A DNA stretch of 60,292 bases from M55B112 sp040903745 (lineage in GTDB: Bacteria > Bacteroidota > Bacteroidia > Bacteroidales > GCA-2748055), in assembly GCA_040903745.1 (NCBI GenBank), contig JBBDUV010000010.1:1-60292 (forward strand), read 5' to 3'. The notes under the pieces are model-generated. The model saw only the letters and a program-made list of their open reading frames with translations, searched no databases and was not told the DNA's origin. Made by a program: the position numbers and the translations under genes. Of this stretch, positions 49,459-58,828 are shown one piece after another. Each line of letters opens with the position of its first letter. Position 1 is the first letter of the stretch.

Positions 49459-50821
49459 GTCTGCTGGTTTTCGTAGAAGGGATAAATTTTGTAATAAACA
49501 GGGCGATCAATATCACGAGAATAAACAGTGTCCATGTTCGCCACTCACTTCTTTTACTGAATTGTTCCATTATTACACTATTTGCGGTTTGATCAAAGTC
49601 AATCAGATCCCACTGCACAGGTTCCATCAAACCCTCCTCGATAAGCATCATAATCTCAATATCCTGGTTTTCTGCAAATTGATGAAGTAATTCAGGCCAT
49701 TCACTGTTCCAATCCGATAAGGCAGGAAACCGACGGTACCCCCATTTAGAGATTATTGTTCCGTTTTTCAACATAATAAAACCTGGATTCGACCTGATCA
49801 TCGTTTTAAGCATAATTTCATCTCCTGTGAAAAATGTATAATCAAGCCCTACATTATCGGAAACTGTATCGATTATAGAACCCACTGAAGCAGTAACCGG
49901 AACAAACCTGAAATCATCTGCAAAAAACTGAATTTGCGACCAGAAATTTCCATCATAAAGAGCGTTTCTGTTTGCCTTTTTAAGATCATGACTTATCATT
50001 AAAAGGGTATAGCCGCTGTAAGAAAGCAACTCATCCGTAACATCAAAACCATCCGGATCCATGATGCCAAAATCATGAATAGGAGGCTCATAGCCCTTTT
50101 TAACAAGCTTTGACTCACTCGTCACAAATTGATAGTTTAAGGTATCTTGCGGATAATTCTCTACCGAGAACTCTTCAGTATTCCCCGTTTTAATATTTCT
50201 ATAATACAGCACGGTTTCGTACTCATCTCTTGGGGCCCCATCCGGCACCTCCATCTCCCCTGGTATAAAGGTTCCTACGTCGTATGGTCTAAAATCCAGT
50301 ATAGGAAGATGCCTTATAGCATTCAGCGACAGGATAAGACTGCCAGTAAAAAAAACAAGAATCAACAAAGTTTCTAAAACGTTACTGTGAACATTAACAG
50401 CTTTCTTTCGTGACTTGAACAACAAGAGGACAAATACCATAAAAATCAGGTTCTTAAAGAATGTCTCCCAGTTGGTTAAAATGATGGCGTCCCCAAAACA
50501 TCCGCAATCTGTCACCGGATTTGTCAATGCCAAAATAAAAGTAAGTGCTGTAAAAAAACTCATGAACAGAAACAGTGCCCAATATGCCCTCCTTTTTTGA
50601 TACCCCAGTATCAAAACAATACCAAGGACAATCTCAAATGCTGAAAGAAAGATTGCCAGTGGCAGAGCAACACTCTCCAGGAAAGACACTCCCAAGGCAT
50701 GAAAATAATCGGAGAATTTATAAGCAGACCCCCAGGGATCAACCGCCTTGACAAATCCGCTGAAAATGAAAAGTAATCCCAGTAAAAAACGACTGAATAA
50801 TCTTATGGCTCTCATAATCAC
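49451..50821 (-). CDS. BT_3928-family DoxX/MauE-like membrane protein
   Basis: A 456-residue membrane protein. The N-terminal half (about 5-155) has four or five helices of DoxX/MauE type, with FIFSGFVKAVDPWGSAYKFSDYF and the cysteine motif DCGCFGD (Cys106, Cys108) near a membrane face. A soluble domain (about 180-430) resembles a thioredoxin fold without a CxxC (GYTLLMISHDLKKANRNALYD; NPGFIMLKNGTIISKWGYRRFP). A last helix follows. Homologues sit near tpiA in other Bacteroidota, as here. A role in redox or thiol chemistry at the membrane is likely but unproven. Confidence 0.85.
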   Translation of the reverse strand: MIMRAIRLFSRFLLGLLFIFSGFVKAVDPWGSAYKFSDYFHALGVSFLESVALPLAIFLSAFEIVLGIVLILGYQKRRAYWALFLFMSFFTALTFILALTNPVTDCGCFGDAIILTNWETFFKNLIFMVFVLLLFKSRKKAVNVHSNVLETLLILVFFTGSLILSLNAIRHLPILDFRPYDVGTFIPGEMEVPDGAPRDEYETVLYYRNIKTGNTEEFSVENYPQDTLNYQFVTSESKLVKKGYEPPIHDFGIMDPDGFDVTDELLSYSGYTLLMISHDLKKANRNALYDGNFWSQIQFFADDFRFVPVTASVGSIIDTVSDNVGLDYTFFTGDEIMLKTMIRSNPGFIMLKNGTIISKWGYRRFPALSDWNSEWPELLHQFAENQDIEIMMLIEEGLMEPVQWDLIDFDQTANSVIMEQFSKRSEWRTWTLFILVILIALFITKFIPSTKTSRRV

Positions 50822-50831
50822 ATTTGTATTA

Positions 50832-51509
50832 TTATCCGTATCCCAAAACTTCCTTCAGACTTTCAAATATCTCCTCCTCCCGTTTCATCTCTCCTAAGTC
50901 ATTGGCGCAGTTTACAACCTCTAAATTTCCCAACTTGCTACAAACTGAATGATATATATCATGCACCTTCTTCTGGAATTCCAGGTCATTTTCATGTATG
51001 TCGTGCTGACCTTTTAGATATCCCCTTTCGTCACCTTTTCGCTGTCCTGTCAGGAGCTTCTTTGTAAAACTAAACGGAACATCAAGATAAACATTGACAT
51101 CCGGCACAGGAAGCTTATGAAAATTGAACTCGAGGTTCATAATCCAATCTGCCAGTCTTAATTGTTCATTCTCATCAGCAAATTTTGCTCCTTGAAAAGC
51201 AATGTTGGAGTATACATAACGGTCAAGTATAACAAGATAATCCTGTTCTATCCATTGTTCAATGATCGGTTTTGCTTCCATCCTGTCACCAGCAAATATC
51301 AATGCAACAAGATATGGATCTACCCGGTCAATATCCCCCATTTCGCCCCTCAGAAAACGGGCGATCAACTTACCATATACCCCCTCTTCCAGCCTGGGAA
51401 AATGCAAATATTTGAATCTCACGGAGGCCTTTTCAAGGAAGCTCCGAAGCAAATTTACCTGGGTTGATTTCCCTGACCCGTCCAATCCTTCAATTACCAG
51501 AAATCTCAT
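50832..51509 (-). CDS. tmk: Thymidylate kinase
   Basis: Phosphorylates dTMP to dTDP. 225 residues, with P-loop EGLDGSGKST (7-16), the DR(Y) motif LDRYVYSNIAFQGAKF, and PDVNVYLDVPFSFTKKLL. It is first of the minus-strand run toward tpiA, 10 bases before the DoxX gene. A weak -7 box TATATTCG lies about 15 bases upstream. Confidence 0.95.
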   Translation of the reverse strand: MRFLVIEGLDGSGKSTQVNLLRSFLEKASVRFKYLHFPRLEEGVYGKLIARFLRGEMGDIDRVDPYLVALIFAGDRMEAKPIIEQWIEQDYLVILDRYVYSNIAFQGAKFADENEQLRLADWIMNLEFNFHKLPVPDVNVYLDVPFSFTKKLLTGQRKGDERGYLKGQHDIHENDLEFQKKVHDIYHSVCSKLGNLEVVNCANDLGEMKREEEIFESLKEVLGYG

Positions 51510-51644
51510 TATCGCTTTTGGTTCGAATATAAATAATTTTTGTTTAATTTGTCACGGAAATTCTAAAAACAAATGGCTGGCATATCATAGTTACGGAAAA
51601 TTCAGCTGAAACCCAAAATAAACTGTATTTCTCAACCTTTTTAT

Positions 51645-52532
51645 ATGCAACAAATCAACATCGAAGATACATTTTTCTCGAAAAATCGCAGCCTGAACTG
51701 CAGGGGCAAATTACTCAGCCTACATCAGCCCCGGGTCATGGGTATACTGAATGTTACTCCCGACTCATTTTATGACGGAGGATGGCACGAGGATCCGTCT
51801 GCCGCTCTGGAACATGCCCGGAAGATGGTTAGTCAGGGTGCAGATATCATAGATATCGGTGCTGCCTCTTCACGCCCTGGAGCAGCATTATCCAATGCTG
51901 CTGAAGAGATAAAAAAGCTTGTGCCGGTAGTTTCTTCTATTCGCCAGGAGTTTCCTGATCTCATCATTTCAATTGATACCTATCACGCTTCTGTTGCCAA
52001 CGAGATGATCACTAATTTCGGTGCTGATATGATCAATGATATATCAGCAGGTGCTATTGATCCGGAAATGATACCGGTCATCGCACAACTCAATGTGCCA
52101 TATATTATCATGCATATGAAGGGCGTTCCCGGTAATATGCAACAAAATCCGGAATATGATAATATAACTGATGAAATCATTCAATACTTTTCCGGGAAGG
52201 TAAATCTGTTGCAAAAAAAAGGAATCTCTGATATACTTATCGATCCGGGATTCGGATTTGGAAAAACATTGGATAACAACTATAAACTGCTTGCACAAAT
52301 ATACGCATTTAACATGTTTGAGTTACCGATCGTCGCGGGAATATCAAGGAAGTCGATGGTTTACAATTTACTTGGAAGTACAAGTGAAGAGTCTCTAACC
52401 GGAACTACTGCTTTACATATGATTCTTCTGGAAAAAGGCGTCAATATTATCAGGGTGCACGATGTAAAAGAAGCCCGGGAAGCGATAACCATATATAATA
52501 AGACATGCAGTGAAACCAAACAATCGCATTGA
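51645..52532 (+). CDS. folP: Dihydropteroate synthase
   Basis: Joins 4-aminobenzoate to dihydropterin pyrophosphate in folate synthesis. 295 residues. Motifs: MGILNVTPDSFYDGG, ADIIDIGAASSRPGA (the usual GGESTRPG is GAASSRPG here), ISIDTYHASVANEMI, DMINDISAG, LIDPGFGFGKTLDNNY and AGISRKSMVYNLLG. It is followed 36 bases later by cdaA, an arrangement frequent in Bacteroidota. Confidence 0.96.
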   Translation: MQQINIEDTFFSKNRSLNCRGKLLSLHQPRVMGILNVTPDSFYDGGWHEDPSAALEHARKMVSQGADIIDIGAASSRPGAALSNAAEEIKKLVPVVSSIRQEFPDLIISIDTYHASVANEMITNFGADMINDISAGAIDPEMIPVIAQLNVPYIIMHMKGVPGNMQQNPEYDNITDEIIQYFSGKVNLLQKKGISDILIDPGFGFGKTLDNNYKLLAQIYAFNMFELPIVAGISRKSMVYNLLGSTSEESLTGTTALHMILLEKGVNIIRVHDVKEAREAITIYNKTCSETKQSH

Positions 52533-52568
52533 ACATCTTTTTGTACCTTTGATACATATTGAATTTGC

Positions 52569-53351
52569 ATGATGTCTCTTTTTATTCATATCAGACTTCT
52601 GGATATCATTGATGTTTTTCTCGTAGCAGTACTTCTCTACCAATTGTACATGCTGGTAAGAGGAACTGTAGCACTTAATGTTATCATTGTTATCGCAGTA
52701 ATCTACCTTTTCTGGTGGATATTCAGGGCGCTACAAATGGAATTGCTAAGCTCAATTATCGGACAGGTGATTGGAGTTGGTGTTATTGCATTGATTATAG
52801 TTTTCCAACAAGAGATAAGAAGGTTTTTAATCTATATGGGATCACGTTACGTAGATGGAAAAATGATAAGTCTGGGTCGAATTTTTAACATGCGTTTTGA
52901 GCCTAAAGCCAGGATTCCCGTAAAATCAGTTCTCAAGGCCGTTATGCAAATGTCGCAGACAAAAACGGGAGCGCTCATAGTTATAAGGCGCAAATCGAAT
53001 TTAAGAATGTATACAGATTCTGCAGAAGTATTAAAGAGTAAAATGTCGAGCAGATTAATCACAAGCATCTTCAACAAAACAGGTCCACTGCACGATGGAG
53101 CTATTGTGATAGATCGGGACCTGGTCGTTGCAGCCAGGGTTATCCTTCCGGTAACCGACAAGCCGAATTTACCACCGGAATATGGATTAAGGCACCGGGC
53201 TGCACTCGGTATGTCGGAAGTTACAGACTCTTTCGTTATTATAGTGTCCGAAGAGACTGGTCAGATCTCTATTGCCGAAAACGGAATCCTGCAGAAAAAT
53301 ATCGGCATCAACTTCCTTGCACAAAAGCTGGAAGAGGAATTTGGCAACTGA
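52569..53351 (+). CDS. cdaA: Diadenylate cyclase (CdaA type)
   Basis: Makes cyclic di-AMP from two ATP. 260 residues: three N-terminal membrane helices (about 12-80), then a DisA_N catalytic domain with DGA (Asp176-Ala178 in LHDGAIVI) and RHR (208-210 in GLRHRAALG). The start could be either of two consecutive Met codons. It follows folP. In Firmicutes the gene is paired with cdaR and glmM; neither is here, so regulation may differ. Confidence 0.93.
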   Translation: MMSLFIHIRLLDIIDVFLVAVLLYQLYMLVRGTVALNVIIVIAVIYLFWWIFRALQMELLSSIIGQVIGVGVIALIIVFQQEIRRFLIYMGSRYVDGKMISLGRIFNMRFEPKARIPVKSVLKAVMQMSQTKTGALIVIRRKSNLRMYTDSAEVLKSKMSSRLITSIFNKTGPLHDGAIVIDRDLVVAARVILPVTDKPNLPPEYGLRHRAALGMSEVTDSFVIIVSEETGQISIAENGILQKNIGINFLAQKLEEEFGN

Positions 53352-53368
53352 CCAACGTAAAATTGCTG

Positions 53369-54022
53369 TTAACGCTTCTTTTTGAATAAAAATGTGGCTT
53401 TGTTCTCCTCTCCATGTATCAATCTGATAATATTCCTGCGATGTGTTATTACTAGAAGGATGGCAGCAAGAATAGAGAATACCCATAATGACTGATAGGG
53501 AGATCTGTAAACCAAAATAAGCCATATGGGAAAGGAGATTCCCGCTGATATTGAACCTGCTGAGACATATTTCCAGATCAGAACGACCAGAAGGAATAGA
53601 CCTAGTGCAGACAAAGTGGCCAATGGGTGCAATGCAAAGCATACCCCGGCGATGGTAGCAACTCCTTTTCCTCCCCTGAATTGCGCAAAAAATGGGAAGA
53701 TGTGCCCGATAACTGCCATCGCTCCGAGAAGTACAGAAAGAATGATAAAGAGCTCTTGCTCTTTCCCAACAACCCCCTGTGCTTGAATAAGTAATACTGA
53801 CAGCAGGCCTTTCAGCATATCGAAAAGAAGGACCGGGAGGCCGGGTTTTACGCCCAGCACCCGCATAACATTTGTGGCTCCCGCATTTCCACTTCCATGC
53901 TCCCTGACATCGATCCCGTGAAATAGTCTTCCGACCCAAACAGCTGTGGGAACGGATCCAAGAAAGTATGCAGCAGGAAGCATCCAAATCAGGAACTGAA
54001 AATCTTGAACATGATACGCCAT
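53369..54022 (-). CDS. plsY: Acyl-phosphate--glycerol-3-phosphate acyltransferase
   Basis: Transfers an acyl chain from acyl-phosphate to glycerol-3-phosphate, the first step of phospholipid synthesis. 217 residues, with about five membrane helices. Conserved motifs are YFLGSVPTAVWVGRLFHGIDVREHGSGNAGATNVMRVLG, GHIFPFFAQFRGGKGVAT, and HRRNIIRLIHGEE. It ends in a basic tail (FLFKKKR). It converges with cdaA and lies 52 bases after pckA on the same strand. Confidence 0.95.
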   Translation of the reverse strand: MAYHVQDFQFLIWMLPAAYFLGSVPTAVWVGRLFHGIDVREHGSGNAGATNVMRVLGVKPGLPVLLFDMLKGLLSVLLIQAQGVVGKEQELFIILSVLLGAMAVIGHIFPFFAQFRGGKGVATIAGVCFALHPLATLSALGLFLLVVLIWKYVSAGSISAGISFPIWLILVYRSPYQSLWVFSILAAILLVITHRRNIIRLIHGEENKATFLFKKKR

Positions 54023-54074
54023 CGCTTAAAGATTAAAAACCGGCAGACCAAGCTGTGTTTGATATAAAATCAAC

Positions 54075-55697
54075 TTAAACCTGAATTATTAGGCCAGCCT
54101 TTTCTAGCCGCCTCCCCTCTGAATTATCCGTAAACTGATTAAAGTTTTTGATAAACAGCTTTGCAAGTTTTATTGCATTCCTATCCCAATCTGCAGGATC
54201 AGGGTAAGTATTCCTGGGGTCAAGAATCGAATCATTGACACCTTGTAGCGATACCGGAACTTCCAGGTTAAAATAAGGAATCAGTTGTGTATCAGCCTTA
54301 TCAATATCGCCATTGAGTATTTCATCAATAATGGCCCGTGTATCCTTTATAGAGATCCGCTTACCTGATCCATTCCAACCAGTATTGACCAGGTAAGCTT
54401 TAGAACCTGCTGCATCCATTCGTTTAACAAGTTCCTGTCCGTATTTAGTCGGATGAAGTGTAAGGAATGCCGCACCAAAACAGGCGGAGAATGTTGGAAC
54501 CGGTTCTTTTATCCCCCTTTCTGTTCCTGCCAGTTTCGCAGTGAACCCTGAGAGAAAGTGATATTGGGTCTGATCATGAGATAATTTTGAAATCGGAGGA
54601 ATAACACCAAATGCATCTGCAGTAAGAAATATGACCCTGTTTGCATGACCAGCTTTCGAAACAGGTTGAACAATATTGTCGATGTGGTAGATGGGGTACG
54701 AGACCCTTGTGTTTTCAGTAATGGATCCGTCGTCAAAGTCAACTTTGCCTCTCTCATCCACGGAAACATTTTCGAGCAATGCATCCCTGCGAATAGCTTT
54801 ATATATATCAGGTTCATTCTCTTTACTCAAATGGATGGTCTTCGCATAACAACCTCCCTCAAAATTAAAGATTCCATCATCGTCCCATCCATGCTCATCA
54901 TCTCCTATCAACGCGCGGTTTGGATCGGTAGAGAGGGTTGTCTTGCCTGTACCTGAAAGTCCAAAGAAAATGGCTGTATTGCCATCCTTCCCAACATTTG
55001 CTGAACAATGCATAGCCGCTATTCCCTGAAGAGGCAGATAATAATTCATAATTGAAAAAATTCCCTTTTTCATTTCACCGCCATACCATGATCCGCCAAT
55101 TACACACATTTTTTCAGTAAGATTAAAAAGGACAAATACCTCAGAATTCAATCCCTGCTCTCGCCAATACGGGTTTTTTGTTTTTGCAGCATTTAGCATA
55201 ACAAAATCAGGCTCAAAATCCTCTAGTTCCTCTTCCGACGGTCTGATGAACATATTCTTGACAAAATGCGCCTGCCAGGCAACTTCCATGATAAAACGCA
55301 CCTTTAACCGGGAATCTTTATTGGCACCACAAAAAAGATCCATGACAAAAAGCTTCTTACCGGAAAGTTGCGAAGATGCCAGTCCATAACATTTTCTCCA
55401 AACATCCTGACTGATCGGTTTATTATCAGAAGATTTTGCTTTTTCGGTTCTCCACCAAACGGTATTACGGGTGGTATCATCAAGAACAATATACTTGTCT
55501 TTGGGTGATCGCCCGGTAAATACGCCGGTATCCACTTTTACCGCACCAAATTCCGTTTCATATCCCTTTTCAAATCCCTTAAGGGAATGATCCATCTCTT
55601 CTCTATAAAGTCGTTCATATGAAGGGTTGCGAATAACTTCAATACAATCTGATATATTGTATTCTCCCAGATCAAAGTAACAAGCTTGGATATTCAT
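54075..55697 (-). CDS. pckA: Phosphoenolpyruvate carboxykinase (ATP)
   Basis: Interconverts oxaloacetate + ATP and PEP + CO2. In Bacteroidota it often runs toward oxaloacetate during fermentation to succinate. 540 residues. Walker A GLSGTGKTT at 246-254; DTGVFTGRSPKDKYIV (57-71) binds substrate; IGDDEHGWDDDGIFNFEGGCYAKT has the metal Asp; RNTYPDPADWD near the end is typical. It lies close to ppdK, so PEP/pyruvate/oxaloacetate enzymes cluster here. Confidence 0.97.
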   Translation of the reverse strand: MNIQACYFDLGEYNISDCIEVIRNPSYERLYREEMDHSLKGFEKGYETEFGAVKVDTGVFTGRSPKDKYIVLDDTTRNTVWWRTEKAKSSDNKPISQDVWRKCYGLASSQLSGKKLFVMDLFCGANKDSRLKVRFIMEVAWQAHFVKNMFIRPSEEELEDFEPDFVMLNAAKTKNPYWREQGLNSEVFVLFNLTEKMCVIGGSWYGGEMKKGIFSIMNYYLPLQGIAAMHCSANVGKDGNTAIFFGLSGTGKTTLSTDPNRALIGDDEHGWDDDGIFNFEGGCYAKTIHLSKENEPDIYKAIRRDALLENVSVDERGKVDFDDGSITENTRVSYPIYHIDNIVQPVSKAGHANRVIFLTADAFGVIPPISKLSHDQTQYHFLSGFTAKLAGTERGIKEPVPTFSACFGAAFLTLHPTKYGQELVKRMDAAGSKAYLVNTGWNGSGKRISIKDTRAIIDEILNGDIDKADTQLIPYFNLEVPVSLQGVNDSILDPRNTYPDPADWDRNAIKLAKLFIKNFNQFTDNSEGRRLEKAGLIIQV

Positions 55698-55704
55698 AAT
55701 GGCA

Positions 55705-55815
55705 TTATAGATTAATTTGAGCTTGCAAATTCCGAGTTTACAAGCTCAGCGAAGCTAAAACGCCAATAGCTGCTTTATGCTCGTAACGGTCTCTTGTCAA
55801 GAACGGCTATAAAAC
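55705..55815. repeat. Dispersed intergenic repeat, family 2
   Basis: The block AAAACGCCAATAGCTG...TTATGCTCG (55757-55783) matches 4787-4814 with one length difference. The preceding GTTTACAAGCTCAGCGAAGC matches a degenerate copy at 22583-22602. It lies upstream of pckA; no coding frame fits. Confidence 0.5.
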
Positions 55816-55885
55816 ATGAGGTTTCTTTCTGACACCAATTAGATTGAAATATTTGGGTGCTGATTTTCAATCAGATTCAAAGGTC

Positions 55886-55919
55886 AAAAAAAAAGCAGTA
55901 AAATCAAAGTTTTACTACT
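55886..55919 (-). terminator. Rho-independent terminator of ppdK
   Basis: AGTAAAA (55897-55903) pairs with TTTTACT (55910-55916), and GC/AC bases flank the stem. On the minus strand nine T residues follow (complement of about 55886-55894). Confidence 0.7.
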
Positions 55920-55946
55920 TTTAAATTTTCGATCCTTACCAGGCTC

Positions 55947-58664
55947 TTATCGCTGGTATTTTACAGATGCCTGAGCAGCTGCCAGTCTGGCGATAGGTAC
56001 CCGGAAAGGTGAGCAACTTACATAATCCATACCAACCTTGTAGCAGAATTCTACTGAATCGGGATCTCCTCCATGTTCACCACAGATTCCGACTTTGAGT
56101 TCAGGTTTGGTAGTTCTTCCTTTAGAAACACCAATTTCAACCAATTGCCCGATACCTTCCTGATCAAGTGTTTGGAACGGATCCATTTTCAGTATTCCCT
56201 GTTTAATATAAATAGGAAGGAATTTACCTGCATCATCACGTGAATAACCAAATCCCATCTGGGTAAGGTCATTTGTTCCGAAAGAGAAGAACTCAGCATG
56301 TTCCGCAATGGCGTCAGCAGTTAGAGCTGCCCTGGGAATCTCAATCATGGTTCCAACCAGGTATTCACAAGTCTCTCCTTTCTCTGCAAAAACCTTCTCA
56401 GCCGTTGCCCTGATTATCTCTTCCTGGAGTTTGAACTCCTTCATTGTACCGATCAAAGGAACCATTATTTCCGGTCGCGCATCAACACCTTTTTTCTTCA
56501 AATTTACAGCGGCTTCAATGATGGCCCTTGCCTGCATTTCAGTAATTTCCGGATAGGTAATTCCCAAACGGCAACCTCTGTGTCCAAGCATTGGGTTAAA
56601 TTCATGAAGATCATCTACAAGCGCTTTGATCTGGTCGACAGTTACTCCCATCTGATCAGCCATTGCCTTTTGATTCGCATCATCATGAGGAACAAATTCG
56701 TGTAGTGGTGGATCCAGCAAACGAATAGTAACACCATAACCGGCCATTGCTTCGAGGATTCCCTCGAAGTCCTCACGCTGATAAGGTAGCAATTTGTCAA
56801 GTGCCTTGCGACGCTCAGTCTCATTGGATGCAAGAATCATCTCGCGCATTGCAATGATTCGCTCACCTTCAAAAAACATATGCTCTGTACGTGTCAGACC
56901 AATACCTTTTGCTCCGAAATCCCGTGCAACTTGCGCATCTGCCGGTGTATCAGCATTTGTTCTAACATCCATTTTCGTCAGTTTCTCTGCAAGCTCCAGA
57001 ATTGCTGCAAAGTCACCACTCAATTCCGGATCAATCGTTTCGACTTTTCCTTCATAGACATTTCCTTCACCACCATCCAACGAAATCCAATCACCCTCAT
57101 TAAATACTTGCCCATCAACCGTCATGGTGCGGGTCCTATAATTAATCCGTACCGATCCAGCACCGGAAACACAGCATTTACCCATGCCCCTGGCAACTAC
57201 TGCAGCATGGGAAGTCATGCCTCCCCGGGCTGTCAGAATCCCCCTGGCAATATTCATTCCTTCGAGATCTTCAGGTGAGGTTTCGATACGCACCAGAATC
57301 GATTCAGCATACTTGTCGGCTTCATCGGCAAAGAAAACAATCTGTCCGGTTGCTGCTCCTGGTGAAGCAGGTAGTCCGTTAGCAACAACAGTGGCTTTCG
57401 ACAGCATTTTTTTATCAAAGACCGGGTGAAGAAGTTCATCAAGTTTTGCCGGTTCCTGGCGAAGAAGTGCGGTTTTTTCGTCAATCAGCCCATCACGTAG
57501 AAGATCCATGGCGATCTTCACCATAGAAGCAGCTGTTCTCTTTCCATTTCTTGTTTGTAGCATCCAGAGTTTGCCATCCTGAATGGTAAACTCGATATCC
57601 TGCATATCCTTGTAATGATTCTCAAGTTTTGTCTGGGTTTCGTCAAGCTCCTTGTATACATCTGGCATCAACTCCTCCAAGGAAGGAAATTTTGATACCC
57701 TCTCTTCTTCTGAAACCTTTGCCAGCGATGCCCAACGAAGGGAGCCCTCCTTCGTAATCTGCTGTGGAGTTCGTACCCCCGCAACAACATCCTCGCCCTG
57801 GGCGTCTATCAGGTATTCACCATTAAAGATATCTTCACCGGTAGCTGCATCTCTGGTAAATGCTACACCTGTACCGGAATTGCTACCCATGTTACCAAAT
57901 ACCATGGCCTGAACGTTTACTGCAGTTCCCCACTCTTCCGGAATCTGGTGCATCTGTCGGTAATATTTTGCTCTAGGAGTTTGCCAGCTGTCAAAAACCG
58001 CCATTACTGCTCCCCAGAGCTGATCCCATGGATCAACCGGAAAATCATGACCTGTCTTTGCTTTTACTGCTGCTTTGAATTTTACAACAAGCTCCTTCAT
58101 GTCCTCGATATCCAACTCATTGTCGTTTTGAACACCCTTCGCCTCTTTCATCTCTTCGAGAATCTCTTCGAACGGATCGATATCTTCCTTACTCTCAGGC
58201 TTCATTCCCAGAACAACATCACCATACATCTGAACAAACCTCCTGTAACTGTCCCATGCAAATTTTTCATTCCCGGTTTTTGCAATAAGACCCTGAACTG
58301 CATCTTCATTCATACCCAAATTCAACACTGTATCCATCATTCCCGGCATAGAAACCCTTGCCCCTGAACGAACTGACATCAGGCATGGATTTTCATTGCT
58401 GCCGAATTTGGTACCCATGATCTTTTCCACATTCTCCATGGCAGCTTTGACCTCATCCTTCAACAATTTGACTACCTCTTCCTGGCCAATTTTATTGTAC
58501 TCGGTACAAACGTCTGTGGTAATTGTAAATCCAGGAGGTACCGGAACACCGATTAGATTCATTTCAGCCAGATTGGCACCCTTGCCGCCCAGCAAATTTT
58601 TCATGTCAGCTTTTCCTTCAGCTTTCTTGTCTCCAAAGGTATAAACGCGTTTAACTTTTGACAT
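55947..58664 (-). CDS. ppdK: Pyruvate, phosphate dikinase
   Basis: Reversibly converts pyruvate, ATP and Pi to PEP, AMP and PPi. 905 residues, full length. The ATP-grasp nucleotide domain (1-340) includes GGKGANLAEM and SVRSGARVSMPGMMDTVLNLG. The phosphohistidine domain has His486 in LTARGGMTSHAAVVARGMGKCCVSG. The TIM-barrel PEP domain ends with catalytic Cys861 in GICGEHGGDPDSVEF. It has its own promoter (58744-58772) and terminator. Confidence 0.98.
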   Translation of the reverse strand: MSKVKRVYTFGDKKAEGKADMKNLLGGKGANLAEMNLIGVPVPPGFTITTDVCTEYNKIGQEEVVKLLKDEVKAAMENVEKIMGTKFGSNENPCLMSVRSGARVSMPGMMDTVLNLGMNEDAVQGLIAKTGNEKFAWDSYRRFVQMYGDVVLGMKPESKEDIDPFEEILEEMKEAKGVQNDNELDIEDMKELVVKFKAAVKAKTGHDFPVDPWDQLWGAVMAVFDSWQTPRAKYYRQMHQIPEEWGTAVNVQAMVFGNMGSNSGTGVAFTRDAATGEDIFNGEYLIDAQGEDVVAGVRTPQQITKEGSLRWASLAKVSEEERVSKFPSLEELMPDVYKELDETQTKLENHYKDMQDIEFTIQDGKLWMLQTRNGKRTAASMVKIAMDLLRDGLIDEKTALLRQEPAKLDELLHPVFDKKMLSKATVVANGLPASPGAATGQIVFFADEADKYAESILVRIETSPEDLEGMNIARGILTARGGMTSHAAVVARGMGKCCVSGAGSVRINYRTRTMTVDGQVFNEGDWISLDGGEGNVYEGKVETIDPELSGDFAAILELAEKLTKMDVRTNADTPADAQVARDFGAKGIGLTRTEHMFFEGERIIAMREMILASNETERRKALDKLLPYQREDFEGILEAMAGYGVTIRLLDPPLHEFVPHDDANQKAMADQMGVTVDQIKALVDDLHEFNPMLGHRGCRLGITYPEITEMQARAIIEAAVNLKKKGVDARPEIMVPLIGTMKEFKLQEEIIRATAEKVFAEKGETCEYLVGTMIEIPRAALTADAIAEHAEFFSFGTNDLTQMGFGYSRDDAGKFLPIYIKQGILKMDPFQTLDQEGIGQLVEIGVSKGRTTKPELKVGICGEHGGDPDSVEFCYKVGMDYVSCSPFRVPIARLAAAQASVKYQR

Positions 58665-58743
58665 CCTTGTATTATTTTAAATGTTAATAATGAACTAGTT
58701 AAGAATAACTATTTTTATAGAATTACTTTTTTTATTGGAAATA

Positions 58744-58772
58744 CAAATGTATTCAAAATAATGATATAACAA
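58744..58772 (-). promoter_or_regulatory. Promoter of ppdK
   Basis: On the minus strand TTG (58772-58770) is followed after 18 bases by TACATTTG (58751-58744), matching Bacteroidota -33 and -7 boxes. The leader would be about 75 bases. Confidence 0.6.
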
Positions 58773-58828
58773 TTCTAAATAAAGTTAAAAAAATGTTACA
58801 CTGGTAAGCTTATAAGCGCTCTGTGAAT

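Noticed and set aside
53187..53987. Minus-strand frame of 266 codons overlapping cdaA and plsY
   Set aside because: Mostly out of frame with plsY, which has all its family motifs; the alternative is Cys/Arg-rich and unrecognisable.
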